Assembly: GCA_016744725.1 (NCBI GenBank) | Contig: JADGDW010000105.1 | Span: 1-16,897 of the forward strand | Source of the DNA: Candidatus Albibeggiatoa sp. nov. BB20 | GTDB lineage: Bacteria; Pseudomonadota; Gammaproteobacteria; Beggiatoales; Beggiatoaceae | Length of the DNA stretch: 16,897 bases | Reading direction: 5' to 3' | Shown: piece by piece, positions 1 to 7,462 of the stretch | How the letters are laid out: every line of letters begins with the position of its first letter | How positions within the stretch are numbered: position 1 is the first letter of the stretch | Program-made: the position numbers and the translations under genes | Notes under the pieces: model-generated | Database searches by the model: none | Seen by the model: the letters and a program-made list of their open reading frames with translations, nothing else | What the model was told of the DNA's origin: nothing

Positions 1-170
1 GGACAATTGTATCTATTTAAATATTTTCTTACTGTATTTTATAGTGCTTGTCCAGGTTTGTGTGCCGTTTCTAGGAAAATTTAAAATGATAGTCGGATTT
101 GGTTTTGATTTGGTAGAATTGCCAGATAAAATTATTTTGACCGAATAAGCATTGCAAGGTCATTTGATAC
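1..170. other. Noncoding stretch upstream of ispA; no gene seen
   Basis: This very AT-rich stretch has no open frame longer than about 20 codons that looks real. The gene it belonged to, if any, lies left of the window. Together with the adjacent repeat element it makes a gap of over 300 bases before ispA. No convincing sigma-70 promoter with correct spacing was found; TTGACC at 137-142 has no well-placed -10 partner. Confidence 0.5.
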
Positions 171-286
171 TATAGTCATTTTATTTTAAAGTGATACAGG
201 GCTGGCAGTCCTAGATTTTAAAACTGATTGATATTTAAACAATAACAGGACTGCCAGTCCTAACACCCAAAACGAAATTGACTATA
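171..286 (+). repeat. MITE-like element, copy 1 (116 bp)
   Basis: This is one of three copies in the window of the same ~115 bp sequence. The ends form imperfect terminal inverted repeats: the left end reads TATAGTCATTTTATTTT and the right end, reverse-complemented, reads TATAGTCAATTTCGTTTT. Inside is a perfect 11 bp inverted repeat, CTGGCAGTCCT at 202-212 and AGGACTGCCAG at 247-257, so the element can fold into a long hairpin. It has no coding capacity. The TATA at both edges is compatible with TA target duplication, as in elements moved by IS630/mariner-type transposases; that link is inference. It ends 32 bp before the ispA start. Confidence 0.85.
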
Positions 287-318
287 AAACATAGGAACAC
301 GCCGCACAAGGATACTGA

Positions 319-1209
319 ATGTCTCTCAAAAGTTTAATGAGTTTTTATCAACAAAGAGTCAATGTTGCATTAGAACACTGGTTGCCTGCCAATACTATTC
401 GCCCTAATCGTTTACATGAAGCGATGCGTTATTCTGTATTCAATGGCGGTAAGCGGGTGCGGCCATTATTGGTGTATTTTACGGGACAAGCGTTGGGCGT
501 GTCAGTTGAACATTTAGATGCGCCCGCTTGTGCGATGGAATTTATTCACGCTTATTCCTTGGTGCATGATGATTTGCCTGCAATGGATGATGATGATTTA
601 CGACGCGGTAAACCCACTTGTCATAAAGCATTTGATGAAGCCACCGCTATTTTAGTCGGAGATGGTTTACAGACATTGGCTTTTTATACTTTGAGCCATC
701 AGGAAAATGTATCCATCAGTGCAGAACGACGTTTGATGATGCTGGATAGTCTGGCATTTGCCAGTGGTTCGCGCGGTATGGTTGGCGGCCAGATGATTGA
801 TATTGAGGCCATGGGTAAGCAAATTAATTTAGTCGAACTGGAAAATATGCACATTCATAAAACAGGGGCGTTGATCCGTGCCAGTGTAAAATTAGGCGCA
901 TTAGCCAGTGAAGATGCGTCGGAGGATATTTTGAATAAGTTGGATCATTATGCAAAATGTATCGGTTTAGCGTTTCAAGTGAAAGATGATATTTTAGATG
1001 TGGAAGCCAGCACCGAGATATTAGGCAAAGCCCAAGGCTCTGATATGGCAAATGATAAGCCGACTTATCCTAGTTTAATCGGTTTGAAACAAGCTAAAAA
1101 AATGGCGGATGATTTACTACAAGATGCCTTAGACAGTTTACAAGGATTTGATGATAAAGCCGATCCATTACGTGACATGGCCAAATATATTGTGACTCGG
1201 GAATATTAA
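319..1209 (+). CDS. ispA: (2E,6E)-farnesyl diphosphate synthase
   Basis: This is a trans-polyprenyl synthetase that condenses dimethylallyl and then geranyl diphosphate with isopentenyl diphosphate to give farnesyl diphosphate, the precursor for undecaprenyl carrier, quinone tails and other isoprenoids. It acts in the cytosol. The 296 residues match the usual IspA length. Visible motifs are GGKRVRP at 43-49, the first aspartate-rich motif DDLPAMDD at 84-91 followed by LRRGKPT, KTGALI at 181-186, and the second aspartate-rich motif DDILD at 223-227 after FQVK, with a KAQGSD...DKPTYPS stretch near 237-252. The aspartate motifs bind the Mg-diphosphate substrates. The ATG is preceded by AAGGA about six bases upstream. 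The usual neighbours xseB and dxs are absent; instead the gene sits alone between two inverted copies of a small repeat element. Chain length (C15 rather than C20) is inferred from overall family resemblance. Confidence 0.95.
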   Translation: MSLKSLMSFYQQRVNVALEHWLPANTIRPNRLHEAMRYSVFNGGKRVRPLLVYFTGQALGVSVEHLDAPACAMEFIHAYSLVHDDLPAMDDDDLRRGKPTCHKAFDEATAILVGDGLQTLAFYTLSHQENVSISAERRLMMLDSLAFASGSRGMVGGQMIDIEAMGKQINLVELENMHIHKTGALIRASVKLGALASEDASEDILNKLDHYAKCIGLAFQVKDDILDVEASTEILGKAQGSDMANDKPTYPSLIGLKQAKKMADDLLQDALDSLQGFDDKADPLRDMAKYIVTREY

Positions 1210-1230
1210 GCCGATTGTAAAACATCTGTC

Positions 1231-1345
1231 ATAGTCAATTTCGGTTTGTATGTTAGGACTGGTAATCCTTTTATACTTTAAATATCAATCACTTTAAAAA
1301 CTAAGAACTGCTAGCCCTGTATCACTTTAAAATAAAACGACTATA
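1231..1345 (-). repeat. MITE-like element, copy 2 (115 bp), inverted
   Basis: This is the same element as at 171-286, in the opposite orientation. On the minus strand it begins TATAGTCGTTTTATTTTAAA and ends CCGAAATTGACTAT, with the conserved inner stretch TTGATATTTAAA. The internal inverted repeat is partly decayed (CTAGCAGTTCT against AGGATTACCAG). It starts 21 bases after the ispA stop, so ispA is bracketed by two inverted copies. The left edge reads CATAG rather than TATAG, so any TA duplication has mutated on that side. Confidence 0.85.
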
Positions 1346-1535
1346 GGCAGTTATTGCTAAATCGGCTGGGCAAAGCTTTTAAAATAAGCAACATACTTAA
1401 AGTTTATCTAAGGTCAATTATTTTTTGAATAAACGGGCTTATTTCTGAAACTTCAGCTTAGGACTTCAATAAATTGAGATTATGTTGCGTAACATCAATT
1501 ATCAATAGAATAAATAGAAACTTAGAGGACATATT
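1346..1535. other. Noncoding leader of the smORF-gabD unit
   Basis: With the adjoining repeat element, this region makes a gene-free stretch of more than 300 bases after ispA. It is AT-rich and shows no open frame of note. It should hold the promoter for the following two genes. The best -35/-10 guess, TTGCGT near 1485 with TAGAAT near 1506, has short 15 bp spacing and is weak. An inverted repeat lies on top of it and is listed separately. Confidence 0.4.
1472..1500. promoter_or_regulatory. Candidate operator: nested inverted repeat upstream of smORF-gabD
   Basis: ATGTT at 1482-1486 and AACAT at 1491-1495 form a perfect dyad around GCGT. It is flanked by AATTG at 1472-1476 and CAATT at 1496-1500, which are also complementary though unevenly spaced. 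The site lies about 40-60 bases before the smORF start, where a repressor or activator would bind. No known regulator consensus is recognised, and such a dyad can arise by chance in AT-rich DNA. Confidence 0.25.
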
Positions 1536-1700
1536 ATGAATTCAGCCGTTATGTTATTTTTTGGACTCATCGCCATTTTTGTTTTTACTATTGTTTCATT
1601 TATCAAAAAAAATCAACAGCTTCGTCAATCCCAAATTGCCCGTGAACAAGCATTTTTATCGGCAATGGTGCGAAATAAAAAAGGTTCATCTCCATCATGA
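1536..1700 (+). CDS. Small single-pass membrane protein, 54 aa, coupled to gabD
   Basis: The 54-codon frame starts MNSAVMLFFGLIAIF and ends KKGSSPS. Residues about 4-22 form one hydrophobic membrane span. They are followed by a basic and polar tail (FIKKNQQLRQSQ onward) that would stay in the cytoplasm by the positive-inside rule. A good ribosome site, GAGGA at 1524-1528, lies about seven bases before the ATG. The TGA stop overlaps the ATG of the next gene (ATGA), implying translational coupling with the dehydrogenase. I do not recognise a family. The length is below usual gene-calling thresholds, so it may be missed in automated annotation. Ribosome site, TM segment and overlap together support a real gene; function is unknown. 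Confidence 0.7.
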   Translation: MNSAVMLFFGLIAIFVFTIVSFIKKNQQLRQSQIAREQAFLSAMVRNKKGSSPS

Positions 1701-3154
1701 TTAAATTGTCTGACCCGCAATTATTTCGGCAACAAGCTTATATCAATGGTGAATGGCGCAGTGCTAGCCAGCAATTTGACGTGACTAATCCAGCAAACGC
1801 TGAACTGCTTGGCTCAGTACCTGATATGGGTCGAGTCGAAACCGAAGAGGCGATTGAAGCTGCACAACAGGCTTGGCAAGGCTGGAAAAATTTACAAGCA
1901 AAACAACGTTCAGCCATTTTACAACGCTGGTTTCATTTGATTATTGCCCATCAAGATGATTTAGCCTATTTAATGACTTTAGAGCAAGGTAAACCATTGG
2001 CGGAATCCAAAGGCGAAGTCATGTACGGTGCATCCTTTATCGAATGGTTTGCAGAAGAAGCCAAGCGGGTTTATGGTGATGTGATTCCCGCGTCTAAACC
2101 AAATCAGCAAATTGTGGTTTTAAAACAGCCTATTGGTGTGGTTGCCGCGATTACACCGTGGAATTTTCCTATTGCGATGATTACCCGTAAATGTGCACCT
2201 GCATTGGCGGTAGGTTGTCCTGTGGTAGTGAAGCCTGCGGAAAGTACACCGTTTTCAGCTTTAGCTTTGGCTGAATTAGCCGCGCGTGCAGGTTTTCCCA
2301 AAGGTGTTTTTAATGTGGTCACTTCAAATCAGCCAGCCGTTGTTGGACAAGCTTTAACTCAAAGCCCATTGGTCAGAAAATTATCATTCACAGGTTCGAC
2401 GCAAACTGGCAAATTATTGATGCGTCAATGTGCAGATACAGTGAAAAAAGTTTCATTGGAATTAGGCGGCAATGCGCCCTTTATTGTATTTGATAATGCA
2501 GATTTAGACCAAGCAGTTGAAGGTGTGATGGCATCAAAATATCGTAATACAGGTCAAACGTGTGTTTGTGCTAATCGCTTACTGGTTCAAGACAGCATTT
2601 ATGAGCAATTCAGTGCAAAATTGATTGCAAAAGTGAAACAACTCAAAGTGGCGCAAGGTTTAGACGCGGATGCACAGCAAGGGCCTCTAATTAACAAGGC
2701 GGCGGTCAATAAGGTTGAAAATCAGATTCAAGATGCGTTAGCGCGAGGTGCAACGCTGGCTTTAGGTGGTCAACGACATGAATTAGGTGGTACATTTTTC
2801 CAACCCACTGTTTTAACTAATGTCAGCTCAGATATGTTAATTGCACAACAAGAGACTTTTGGCCCTGTCGCACCGTTATTCCGTTTTCACACCGAACAAG
2901 AAGCCATTGAATTGGCTAATAATACGCCAGCAGGCTTAGCGGCTTATTTTTATAGTCAAAGTTTAGGTCGTGTGTGGCGCGTGTCTGAGGCATTGGAATA
3001 TGGCATGGTCGGAGTCAATGAAGGGGTTATTTCAACCGAAGTCGCCCCATTTGGTGGGGTCAAAGAATCTGGGATTGGTCGAGAAGGCTCGAAATATGGT
3101 ATCGATGAATACTTAGAAACCAAGTATGTTTGTATTGGTGGTTTGGGTGAATAA
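1697..3154 (+). CDS. gabD: NAD(P)-dependent succinate-semialdehyde dehydrogenase
   Basis: This is an aldehyde dehydrogenase superfamily enzyme that oxidises succinate semialdehyde to succinate, the last step of GABA catabolism and an entry point to the TCA cycle; it is cytosolic. The 485 residues match GabD (about 482 in E. coli). Visible are the oxyanion asparagine in PWNFP (N156), the cofactor-binding VVVKP lysine (K179), the nucleotide-loop FTGSTQTGK at 231-239, the general base E255 in SLELGGNAP, and the nucleophile C289 in GQTCVCANR. The second cysteine, C291, two residues on, is typical of SSADH. The C-terminal SGIGREGSKYGIDEYLETKY signature is also GabD-like. It overlaps the upstream 54-codon gene by four bases and has only a distant AAGG, so translation probably depends on coupling. 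No GABA aminotransferase is adjacent. Succinate semialdehyde as the substrate is a family inference; a related short aldehyde could be preferred. Confidence 0.9.
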   Translation: MIKLSDPQLFRQQAYINGEWRSASQQFDVTNPANAELLGSVPDMGRVETEEAIEAAQQAWQGWKNLQAKQRSAILQRWFHLIIAHQDDLAYLMTLEQGKPLAESKGEVMYGASFIEWFAEEAKRVYGDVIPASKPNQQIVVLKQPIGVVAAITPWNFPIAMITRKCAPALAVGCPVVVKPAESTPFSALALAELAARAGFPKGVFNVVTSNQPAVVGQALTQSPLVRKLSFTGSTQTGKLLMRQCADTVKKVSLELGGNAPFIVFDNADLDQAVEGVMASKYRNTGQTCVCANRLLVQDSIYEQFSAKLIAKVKQLKVAQGLDADAQQGPLINKAAVNKVENQIQDALARGATLALGGQRHELGGTFFQPTVLTNVSSDMLIAQQETFGPVAPLFRFHTEQEAIELANNTPAGLAAYFYSQSLGRVWRVSEALEYGMVGVNEGVISTEVAPFGGVKESGIGREGSKYGIDEYLETKYVCIGGLGE

Positions 3155-3171
3155 TGTATAAAAGCATTCGA

Positions 3172-3199
3172 TTGCTAGTTATCTTTAACTTTTTATAAA
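3172..3199 (+). promoter_or_regulatory. Candidate sigma-70 promoter for the YcxB-like gene
   Basis: TTGCTA at 3172-3177 and TATAAA at 3194-3199 are separated by 16 bases, leaving a leader of roughly 50 bases before the ATG at 3260. It is judged by eye only. AT-rich intergenic DNA gives many such matches. Confidence 0.35.
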
Positions 3200-3259
3200 T
3201 ATAAAAAACAAGGTTCTTTTACAAGCTCGGCGCGTAGGAACAAGACAATAGGAAAAAAT

Positions 3260-3751
3260 ATGACACCTATTTCAATTCAATATCGCCTTACTGAATCTGA
3301 ATTTATGGCAGTATGTTATGCAAATTGGACTGTACAAGGCAGTCGTCCTCAATGGGATATAATGGTTGGGGTTGTTTTTTGCGTTATAGGTTTAAGCACA
3401 TTAATTGCTCATTTTTTATTAGGGCTCTTTATTATTGGATGTGGTGCGATATTATTGTCAATTGTATTAATCCGCTCCTTTTTATGGCGCAAAGCATTTC
3501 GTGACACCCCAAAATATAATGAGCCAATTTCTATTGTATTCCAACAAGATATGATCTATGTAAAAACGATACAGGGTGAATCTTATCTAAACTGGAACAC
3601 TTATGCTTGGTATTTAGATACATCTCATTTTGTACTACTGTATATGACAAAAAAATATTTTTCAGTTATCCCAAAAGCTGCATTTCAAGATCAGGCGCAA
3701 ATTAAAACTTTTTTAGATTTGATACAATCAAAATTAAAACCTTATTCATAA
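3260..3751 (+). CDS. YcxB-like two-helix membrane protein
   Basis: This 163-residue protein has a short polar N-terminal segment and two adjacent hydrophobic spans at about 34-52 and 53-72. They are followed by the charged turn WRKAFRDTPKYNEP and a soluble C-terminal beta-rich domain. The C-terminal pattern, with a FQQDMIYVKT strand, a WNTYAW turn, and YFSVIPKAAF near 133-142, resembles the YcxB-like domain family, whose function is not established. The N-terminal ITYRLTESEF-like start (here ISIQYRLTESEF) is also typical of that family. The ribosome site is AGGAAA, six to nine bases before the ATG. The gene has its own upstream region and converges with the glycosyltransferase, so it appears monocistronic. 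No enzymatic residue can be pointed to. Confidence 0.75.
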   Translation: MTPISIQYRLTESEFMAVCYANWTVQGSRPQWDIMVGVVFCVIGLSTLIAHFLLGLFIIGCGAILLSIVLIRSFLWRKAFRDTPKYNEPISIVFQQDMIYVKTIQGESYLNWNTYAWYLDTSHFVLLYMTKKYFSVIPKAAFQDQAQIKTFLDLIQSKLKPYS

Positions 3752-3800
3752 TAATAAGTATGAAAAGACAGCTACATTGATAATTGAGCTTTTAGCCCAC

Positions 3801-3830
3801 GTAGGGTGTATAAACGTAACGTCATACACC
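3801..3830. repeat. Short palindromic repeat between convergent genes
   Basis: The sequence from GTAGGGTGTAT to ATACACC forms a hairpin with a perfect 7 bp stem (GGTGTAT at 3805-3811, ATACACC at 3824-3830). Its loop contains ACGTAACGT. It resembles the widely dispersed GTAGGGTGCGTTA...TAACGCACC type of intergenic palindrome known from many bacterial genomes, here an AT-shifted variant. It sits between the 3' ends of two convergent genes and could help end transcription from both sides, though there is no U-tract. Confidence 0.5.
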
Positions 3831-3850
3831 AACTACTCATGATTCAAAGG

Positions 3851-5074
3851 CTATTCAGCTTTATCAAGACCAAGCTGCTGCAACCAGTTTTTAACAATCG
3901 ATGACCACTGTAAGTTTTGCTCAATATAACTTTGGCCATTTTGTCCTAACTGTTGTGCATATTCACGGTCTTTAATCAATTTTCTAATTGCCTCAGCTAA
4001 TGCAGAAGGATCGCCCGGAGGAGTAACAATACCTGCTTGTGCGGTTTTGATTAATTCCGCGCCTTCACCTGCACCGCTGTATAACACAGGTTTGGCACAA
4101 GCCATAATCGGTAAAATCTTCGCGGGTAAGGTTTGCTCAAGTAATGGAGAATGGCGAAAAGTCGAAATACCTGCTATAGCCAAACTGTATAAACGATTAA
4201 TCATTTCAGGGGCTTGCGGCTGCCAAAAGCTCATATTGTCTAAACGCATTGCAATTGCCTCAGCATGAATCCGTGACTTCTCAGAGCCTCCACCAACACA
4301 TAAAAATAATATATTCTCATCTCTTAACAAACGCGCTGCTTCTAACAATGTCTCCAAACCATGCGCATAACCATGCGTCCCTGCATATAAAATAATATCT
4401 CTGTCGGTTGGTAAACCTAAATTTTTCTGCCAATTCAAATCAGGTGGCATCGGATAAAAGGCTTTAATATTAACGCCATTAGGCAAATAGAGAATTTTTT
4501 CTTTAGCCACATTTTTTTTCTGCTCTAAAATCTCACAAATGCCTTTGGCCAAAGTATTCACATAAGTGGCTTTACGATATAAAAAGCGTTCTAATTTTTC
4601 TAATATTTTGAGAAATATGCCGTCTTTTTGAAGCCCAAATGCTTTAATCGAGTCTGGCCACAAATCCGATACATTGAAAATAAATGGCACGCCCCACCAT
4701 TTTGAAGCGATATAGCCTGTAATCCCTAAAAATAAAGGTGGCGATTCAACAAAAATATAATCTGGTTTTTTACTGCGATTAAGCCCTACAAATGCCATCA
4801 ACATAAATGAGAGATAATTCAGTAAGCGTTTTACACCCGCCCCTGTTGCGGCATATATCCAGACTCGATGCACTGTAATCCCGTTAATTTCTTCACGCAT
4901 ATAATATTTTTTTCGATATTTCGGGAAAATCTTACCCGTAGGATAATTGGGCATCGCGGTAATCACTTCAACTTCATGGCCATTGGCCAGTAATTGTTGA
5001 GTCATATTAGCAAGCCGGACTTGAGCAGCTCCAATTTCAGGCTGAAAGTATTGAGTTAAGATAACAAAACGCAT
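3851..5074 (-). CDS. Family 4 glycosyltransferase, WbuB-like
   Basis: This is a GT-B fold, retaining glycosyltransferase of the type that moves an amino- or deoxy-sugar from a nucleotide sugar to a lipid-linked glycan in O-antigen or capsule synthesis at the cytoplasmic face. The chosen start (ATG at 5074) gives 407 residues beginning MRFVILTQYFQPEIGAAQ, the usual N-terminus of this family. Further family hallmarks are ITAMPNYPTGKIFP at 38-51, VESPPLFLGITGY at 109-121, NVSDLWPDS at 134-142, YAGTHGYAHGLETLL at 230-244, VGGGSEK at 260-266 and the acceptor/donor region EQTLPAKILPIMACAKPV at 313-330. The frame stays open 47 codons further upstream to 5215, but that extension is unlike the family. 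Neither start has a good ribosome site. No other polysaccharide genes are next to it, so the sugar and acceptor cannot be told. Confidence 0.85.
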   Translation of the reverse strand: MRFVILTQYFQPEIGAAQVRLANMTQQLLANGHEVEVITAMPNYPTGKIFPKYRKKYYMREEINGITVHRVWIYAATGAGVKRLLNYLSFMLMAFVGLNRSKKPDYIFVESPPLFLGITGYIASKWWGVPFIFNVSDLWPDSIKAFGLQKDGIFLKILEKLERFLYRKATYVNTLAKGICEILEQKKNVAKEKILYLPNGVNIKAFYPMPPDLNWQKNLGLPTDRDIILYAGTHGYAHGLETLLEAARLLRDENILFLCVGGGSEKSRIHAEAIAMRLDNMSFWQPQAPEMINRLYSLAIAGISTFRHSPLLEQTLPAKILPIMACAKPVLYSGAGEGAELIKTAQAGIVTPPGDPSALAEAIRKLIKDREYAQQLGQNGQSYIEQNLQWSSIVKNWLQQLGLDKAE

Positions 5075-5266
5075 TTTTATGATAAGTAACAGTGATTGAC
5101 GGAATCGTTCATTATAACTCAAGTGATGGGTACAACAGGTTTGAAAACAAAAAATACTGGCTGCTGAAAGCCAAAACAGCAAACTAGAAACAGTATAAAT
5201 CCAGTTTAGCCCCATATTGTAGGTTAAATACTTTATACTTATTATGTTTTATAGACTCTAAACGAT

Positions 5267-5295
5267 TTTACGTTTTCACCACTTTTCCGTAAAAT
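5267..5295 (+). promoter_or_regulatory. Candidate sigma-70 promoter for the carboxypeptidase-holB-pilZ operon
   Basis: TTTACG at 5267-5272 and TAAAAT at 5290-5295 are 17 bases apart, the ideal spacing. They predict a leader of about 30 bases to the ATG at 5334. The two boxes lie inside a perfect inverted repeat, TTTTACG at 5266-5272 and CGTAAAA at 5288-5294, which could also serve as an operator. Judged by eye. Confidence 0.45.
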
Positions 5296-5333
5296 AACAG
5301 TATTGATGATTGAGACTAAAAAGAAGACGTTAT

Positions 5334-6461
5334 ATGCGAGTGATTGTATTGATTTGTTTATTTTGGGCATGGGCAGCAGCACAAGCTGTTGAAATATTGC
5401 CAGTTTCTCCTTCCATTAGCGCGAAATCTTATATTTTACAAGACTTTCACAGCGAACAGATTTTATTAGAAAAAAATCCTAAGCAACGTTTAGAGCCTGC
5501 CAGCTTAACCAAGTTGATGACAGCTTATGTTGTGTTTTCTGCATTGAAAGAAGGTCATGTTAAATTAGAAGATGAAGTGCGTATCAGCAAAAAAGCATGG
5601 CAGATGAAAGGCTCGCGAATGTATTTAGAGCGTGACTCGACTGTGACGGTTGAAGATTTAATCAAAGGTATGATTATTCAATCAGGTAACGATGCGAGTA
5701 TGGCATTAGCTGAATATGTTGCTGGTGATGAAGACCATTTTGTTAAATTAATGAATGAACGTGCTGAGAATCTAGGTTTAAAAGATACGAAGTACATGAA
5801 TAGTACGGGTTTATCTGATAAAGAGCATTATACTACAGCTTATGATTTGGCTGTGATGGCGCGCGCCGTGATTCAAGATTTTCCTGATTATTATCGCTGG
5901 TATTCACAAAAAGAATATACGCACAATAATATTTCACAAAATAATCGTAACTTATTGTTGTGGCGTGATGACAGTGTGGATGGCATGAAAACAGGTTATA
6001 CCGATAATGCGGGCTATTGCTTAATTGCGTCGGCAAAACGGGATGGAATGCGTTTAATTTCCGTGGTATTGGGCGCGAGTAATAAAAAAGAGCGTGCCAC
6101 ACAATCGCAAAAAATGTTGGATTATGGCTACCGATTTTTCAAAACCTATAAATTATATCCAGAAAAGCAAGCCATTAGCAGCGAGCGAATTTGGAAAGGT
6201 AGTAGTCGCAATGTGAACTTGGGTTTATCAAAGCCTTTGTATATTACGATTCCTAAAGGGCAATACGCAAACCTTAAAGCAACCTTACAAATTGATAAGC
6301 AAATCATTGCACCTGTTTATCAAAATCAGGAGTATGGTGTGTTAAAAGTGAGTTTGCAGGATAAATTGTTGCTTTCACGTTCACTGGTTGCATTGAACAG
6401 TGTTGAAGCAGGCAATGTATTGCAACAGCTTGTTGATTATCTCTGGCTGCAGTTCCAATAA
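5334..6461 (+). CDS. dacA: D-alanyl-D-alanine carboxypeptidase (PBP5/6 family)
   Basis: This serine-type D,D-carboxypeptidase removes the terminal D-alanine from peptidoglycan pentapeptides in the periplasm and so limits cross-linking. From the ATG at 5334 it has 375 residues. The signal peptide is MRVIVLICLFWAWAAAQA with likely cleavage before VEILP. The three active-site motifs of penicillin-binding serine enzymes are all present: SLTK at 57-60 (acylated serine S57, base K60), SGN at 117-119 and KTG at 219-221. The C-terminal part holds the beta-rich domain and a final amphipathic stretch (NVLQQLVDYLWLQFQ) like the membrane-surface anchor of PBP5/6. An in-frame TTG at 5310 would add eight residues (MRLKRRRY), but it has no ribosome site, while AGAAG precedes the ATG. 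It is first in an operon: its TAA shares a base with the holB ATG. Confidence 0.92.
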   Translation: MRVIVLICLFWAWAAAQAVEILPVSPSISAKSYILQDFHSEQILLEKNPKQRLEPASLTKLMTAYVVFSALKEGHVKLEDEVRISKKAWQMKGSRMYLERDSTVTVEDLIKGMIIQSGNDASMALAEYVAGDEDHFVKLMNERAENLGLKDTKYMNSTGLSDKEHYTTAYDLAVMARAVIQDFPDYYRWYSQKEYTHNNISQNNRNLLLWRDDSVDGMKTGYTDNAGYCLIASAKRDGMRLISVVLGASNKKERATQSQKMLDYGYRFFKTYKLYPEKQAISSERIWKGSSRNVNLGLSKPLYITIPKGQYANLKATLQIDKQIIAPVYQNQEYGVLKVSLQDKLLLSRSLVALNSVEAGNVLQQLVDYLWLQFQ

Positions 6462-7462
6462 TGCACACGCCCTACCCTTGGCAAACACCGCAATGGCAGC
6501 AAGTCATCGGTAGTTGGCAACAGCAGCGATTAGCCCATGCCTTATTATTTGCAGGTCATGCAGGTATGGGTAAAGCTCGGTTTGCTCAAGCATTAGCTGA
6601 ATTATTATTATGCGAAACCCCAACTGATGATTTTCACGCTTGTGGCCAATGCAAATCATGCTTATTGCTCAAAGCAGGTACGCATCCTGATTTAACCCAT
6701 ATCCAGCCCGCAGAAAAAGGTAAACAAATTGCAATTAGCCAAATTCGAGAGCTGATTGGATTCTGTGGATTGACGGCAACCTATGGGCAATATCAAGTTG
6801 TTATTCTTAATCCTGCGGAAGCTATGAACCGTAATTCAGCTAATAGTTTACTCAAATTATTAGAAGAGCCACCCAATAATACTTTACTCATATTAATTAG
6901 CCATCAGCCTATGAGTTTACTTGCCACGATTCGTAGTCGTTGCCAGCGTTTAGATTTTAATAACATAGATAAGATGCAAGCCCATTTATGGTTACAAGAT
7001 CAGTTTGGTTCTGAATATGATCTTAATCTGTTGCTTAATTTAACTCATCACGCGCCATTAGCAGTGAAAGAATTAATCGATCATGCGGATATTCAAAAAC
7101 GTGGTGCTTTATTTGAATCGCTAGTACAATTGCCGACGGGAAAATATGACCCAATTAGCGTTGCTGAAGAATGGTTAAAACAAGAGCCTCGTCAAATTGT
7201 GGTATGGATGTCGCTTTGGACTATGGATTTAATTCGCTATGCGATGACGCAGCAAGCACAACACATTGTGAATCAAGATAATAGCAGCGCGATACAGCAC
7301 ATTGCGCAACAATTTCAGCCACAGCAACTGTTTAAGCTATTAGACTTACAAACGGAAACCTATCGTTTACTCAACAGTACAGCGAATATTAAACCACAAG
7401 GCTTACTCGAATCGTTAGCGATTGCATGGGCTGAGCTTGGTATGCAACGGAGAAAATCATGA
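6461..7462 (+). CDS. holB: DNA polymerase III delta-prime subunit
   Basis: This is a clamp-loader subunit: together with delta and tau/gamma it loads the beta sliding clamp on DNA during replication. The 333 residues match the family. Visible are LAHALLFAGHAGMGK with a P-loop-like sequence at 32-38, the zinc-binding cysteines C51, C61, C64 and C67 (spacing as in E. coli delta-prime plus one), LLKLLEEPPNNTLLILISH at about 130-148, and the SRCQRL motif at 159-164 carrying the conserved SRC of clamp loaders. The ATG overlaps the TAA of the carboxypeptidase gene by one base and lacks a clear ribosome site, so it is probably read by reinitiation. Its TGA overlaps the pilZ ATG. In most gammaproteobacteria tmk precedes holB; here a peptidoglycan carboxypeptidase gene does instead. 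Confidence 0.93.
   Translation: MHTPYPWQTPQWQQVIGSWQQQRLAHALLFAGHAGMGKARFAQALAELLLCETPTDDFHACGQCKSCLLLKAGTHPDLTHIQPAEKGKQIAISQIRELIGFCGLTATYGQYQVVILNPAEAMNRNSANSLLKLLEEPPNNTLLILISHQPMSLLATIRSRCQRLDFNNIDKMQAHLWLQDQFGSEYDLNLLLNLTHHAPLAVKELIDHADIQKRGALFESLVQLPTGKYDPISVAEEWLKQEPRQIVVWMSLWTMDLIRYAMTQQAQHIVNQDNSSAIQHIAQQFQPQQLFKLLDLQTETYRLLNSTANIKPQGLLESLAIAWAELGMQRRKS

Noticed and set aside
86..148. A 20-codon frame, MIVGFGFDLVEL..., resembling the N-terminus of holo-ACP synthase
   Set aside because: It stops after 20 residues, has no ribosome site, and nothing further resembling the family follows. Most likely chance or an unprovable remnant.
171..1345. A composite transposon carrying ispA
   Set aside because: There is no transposase in either flank, the copies are only ~115 bp and the outer ends show no shared target duplication. 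Bracketing is reported, but not mobility.
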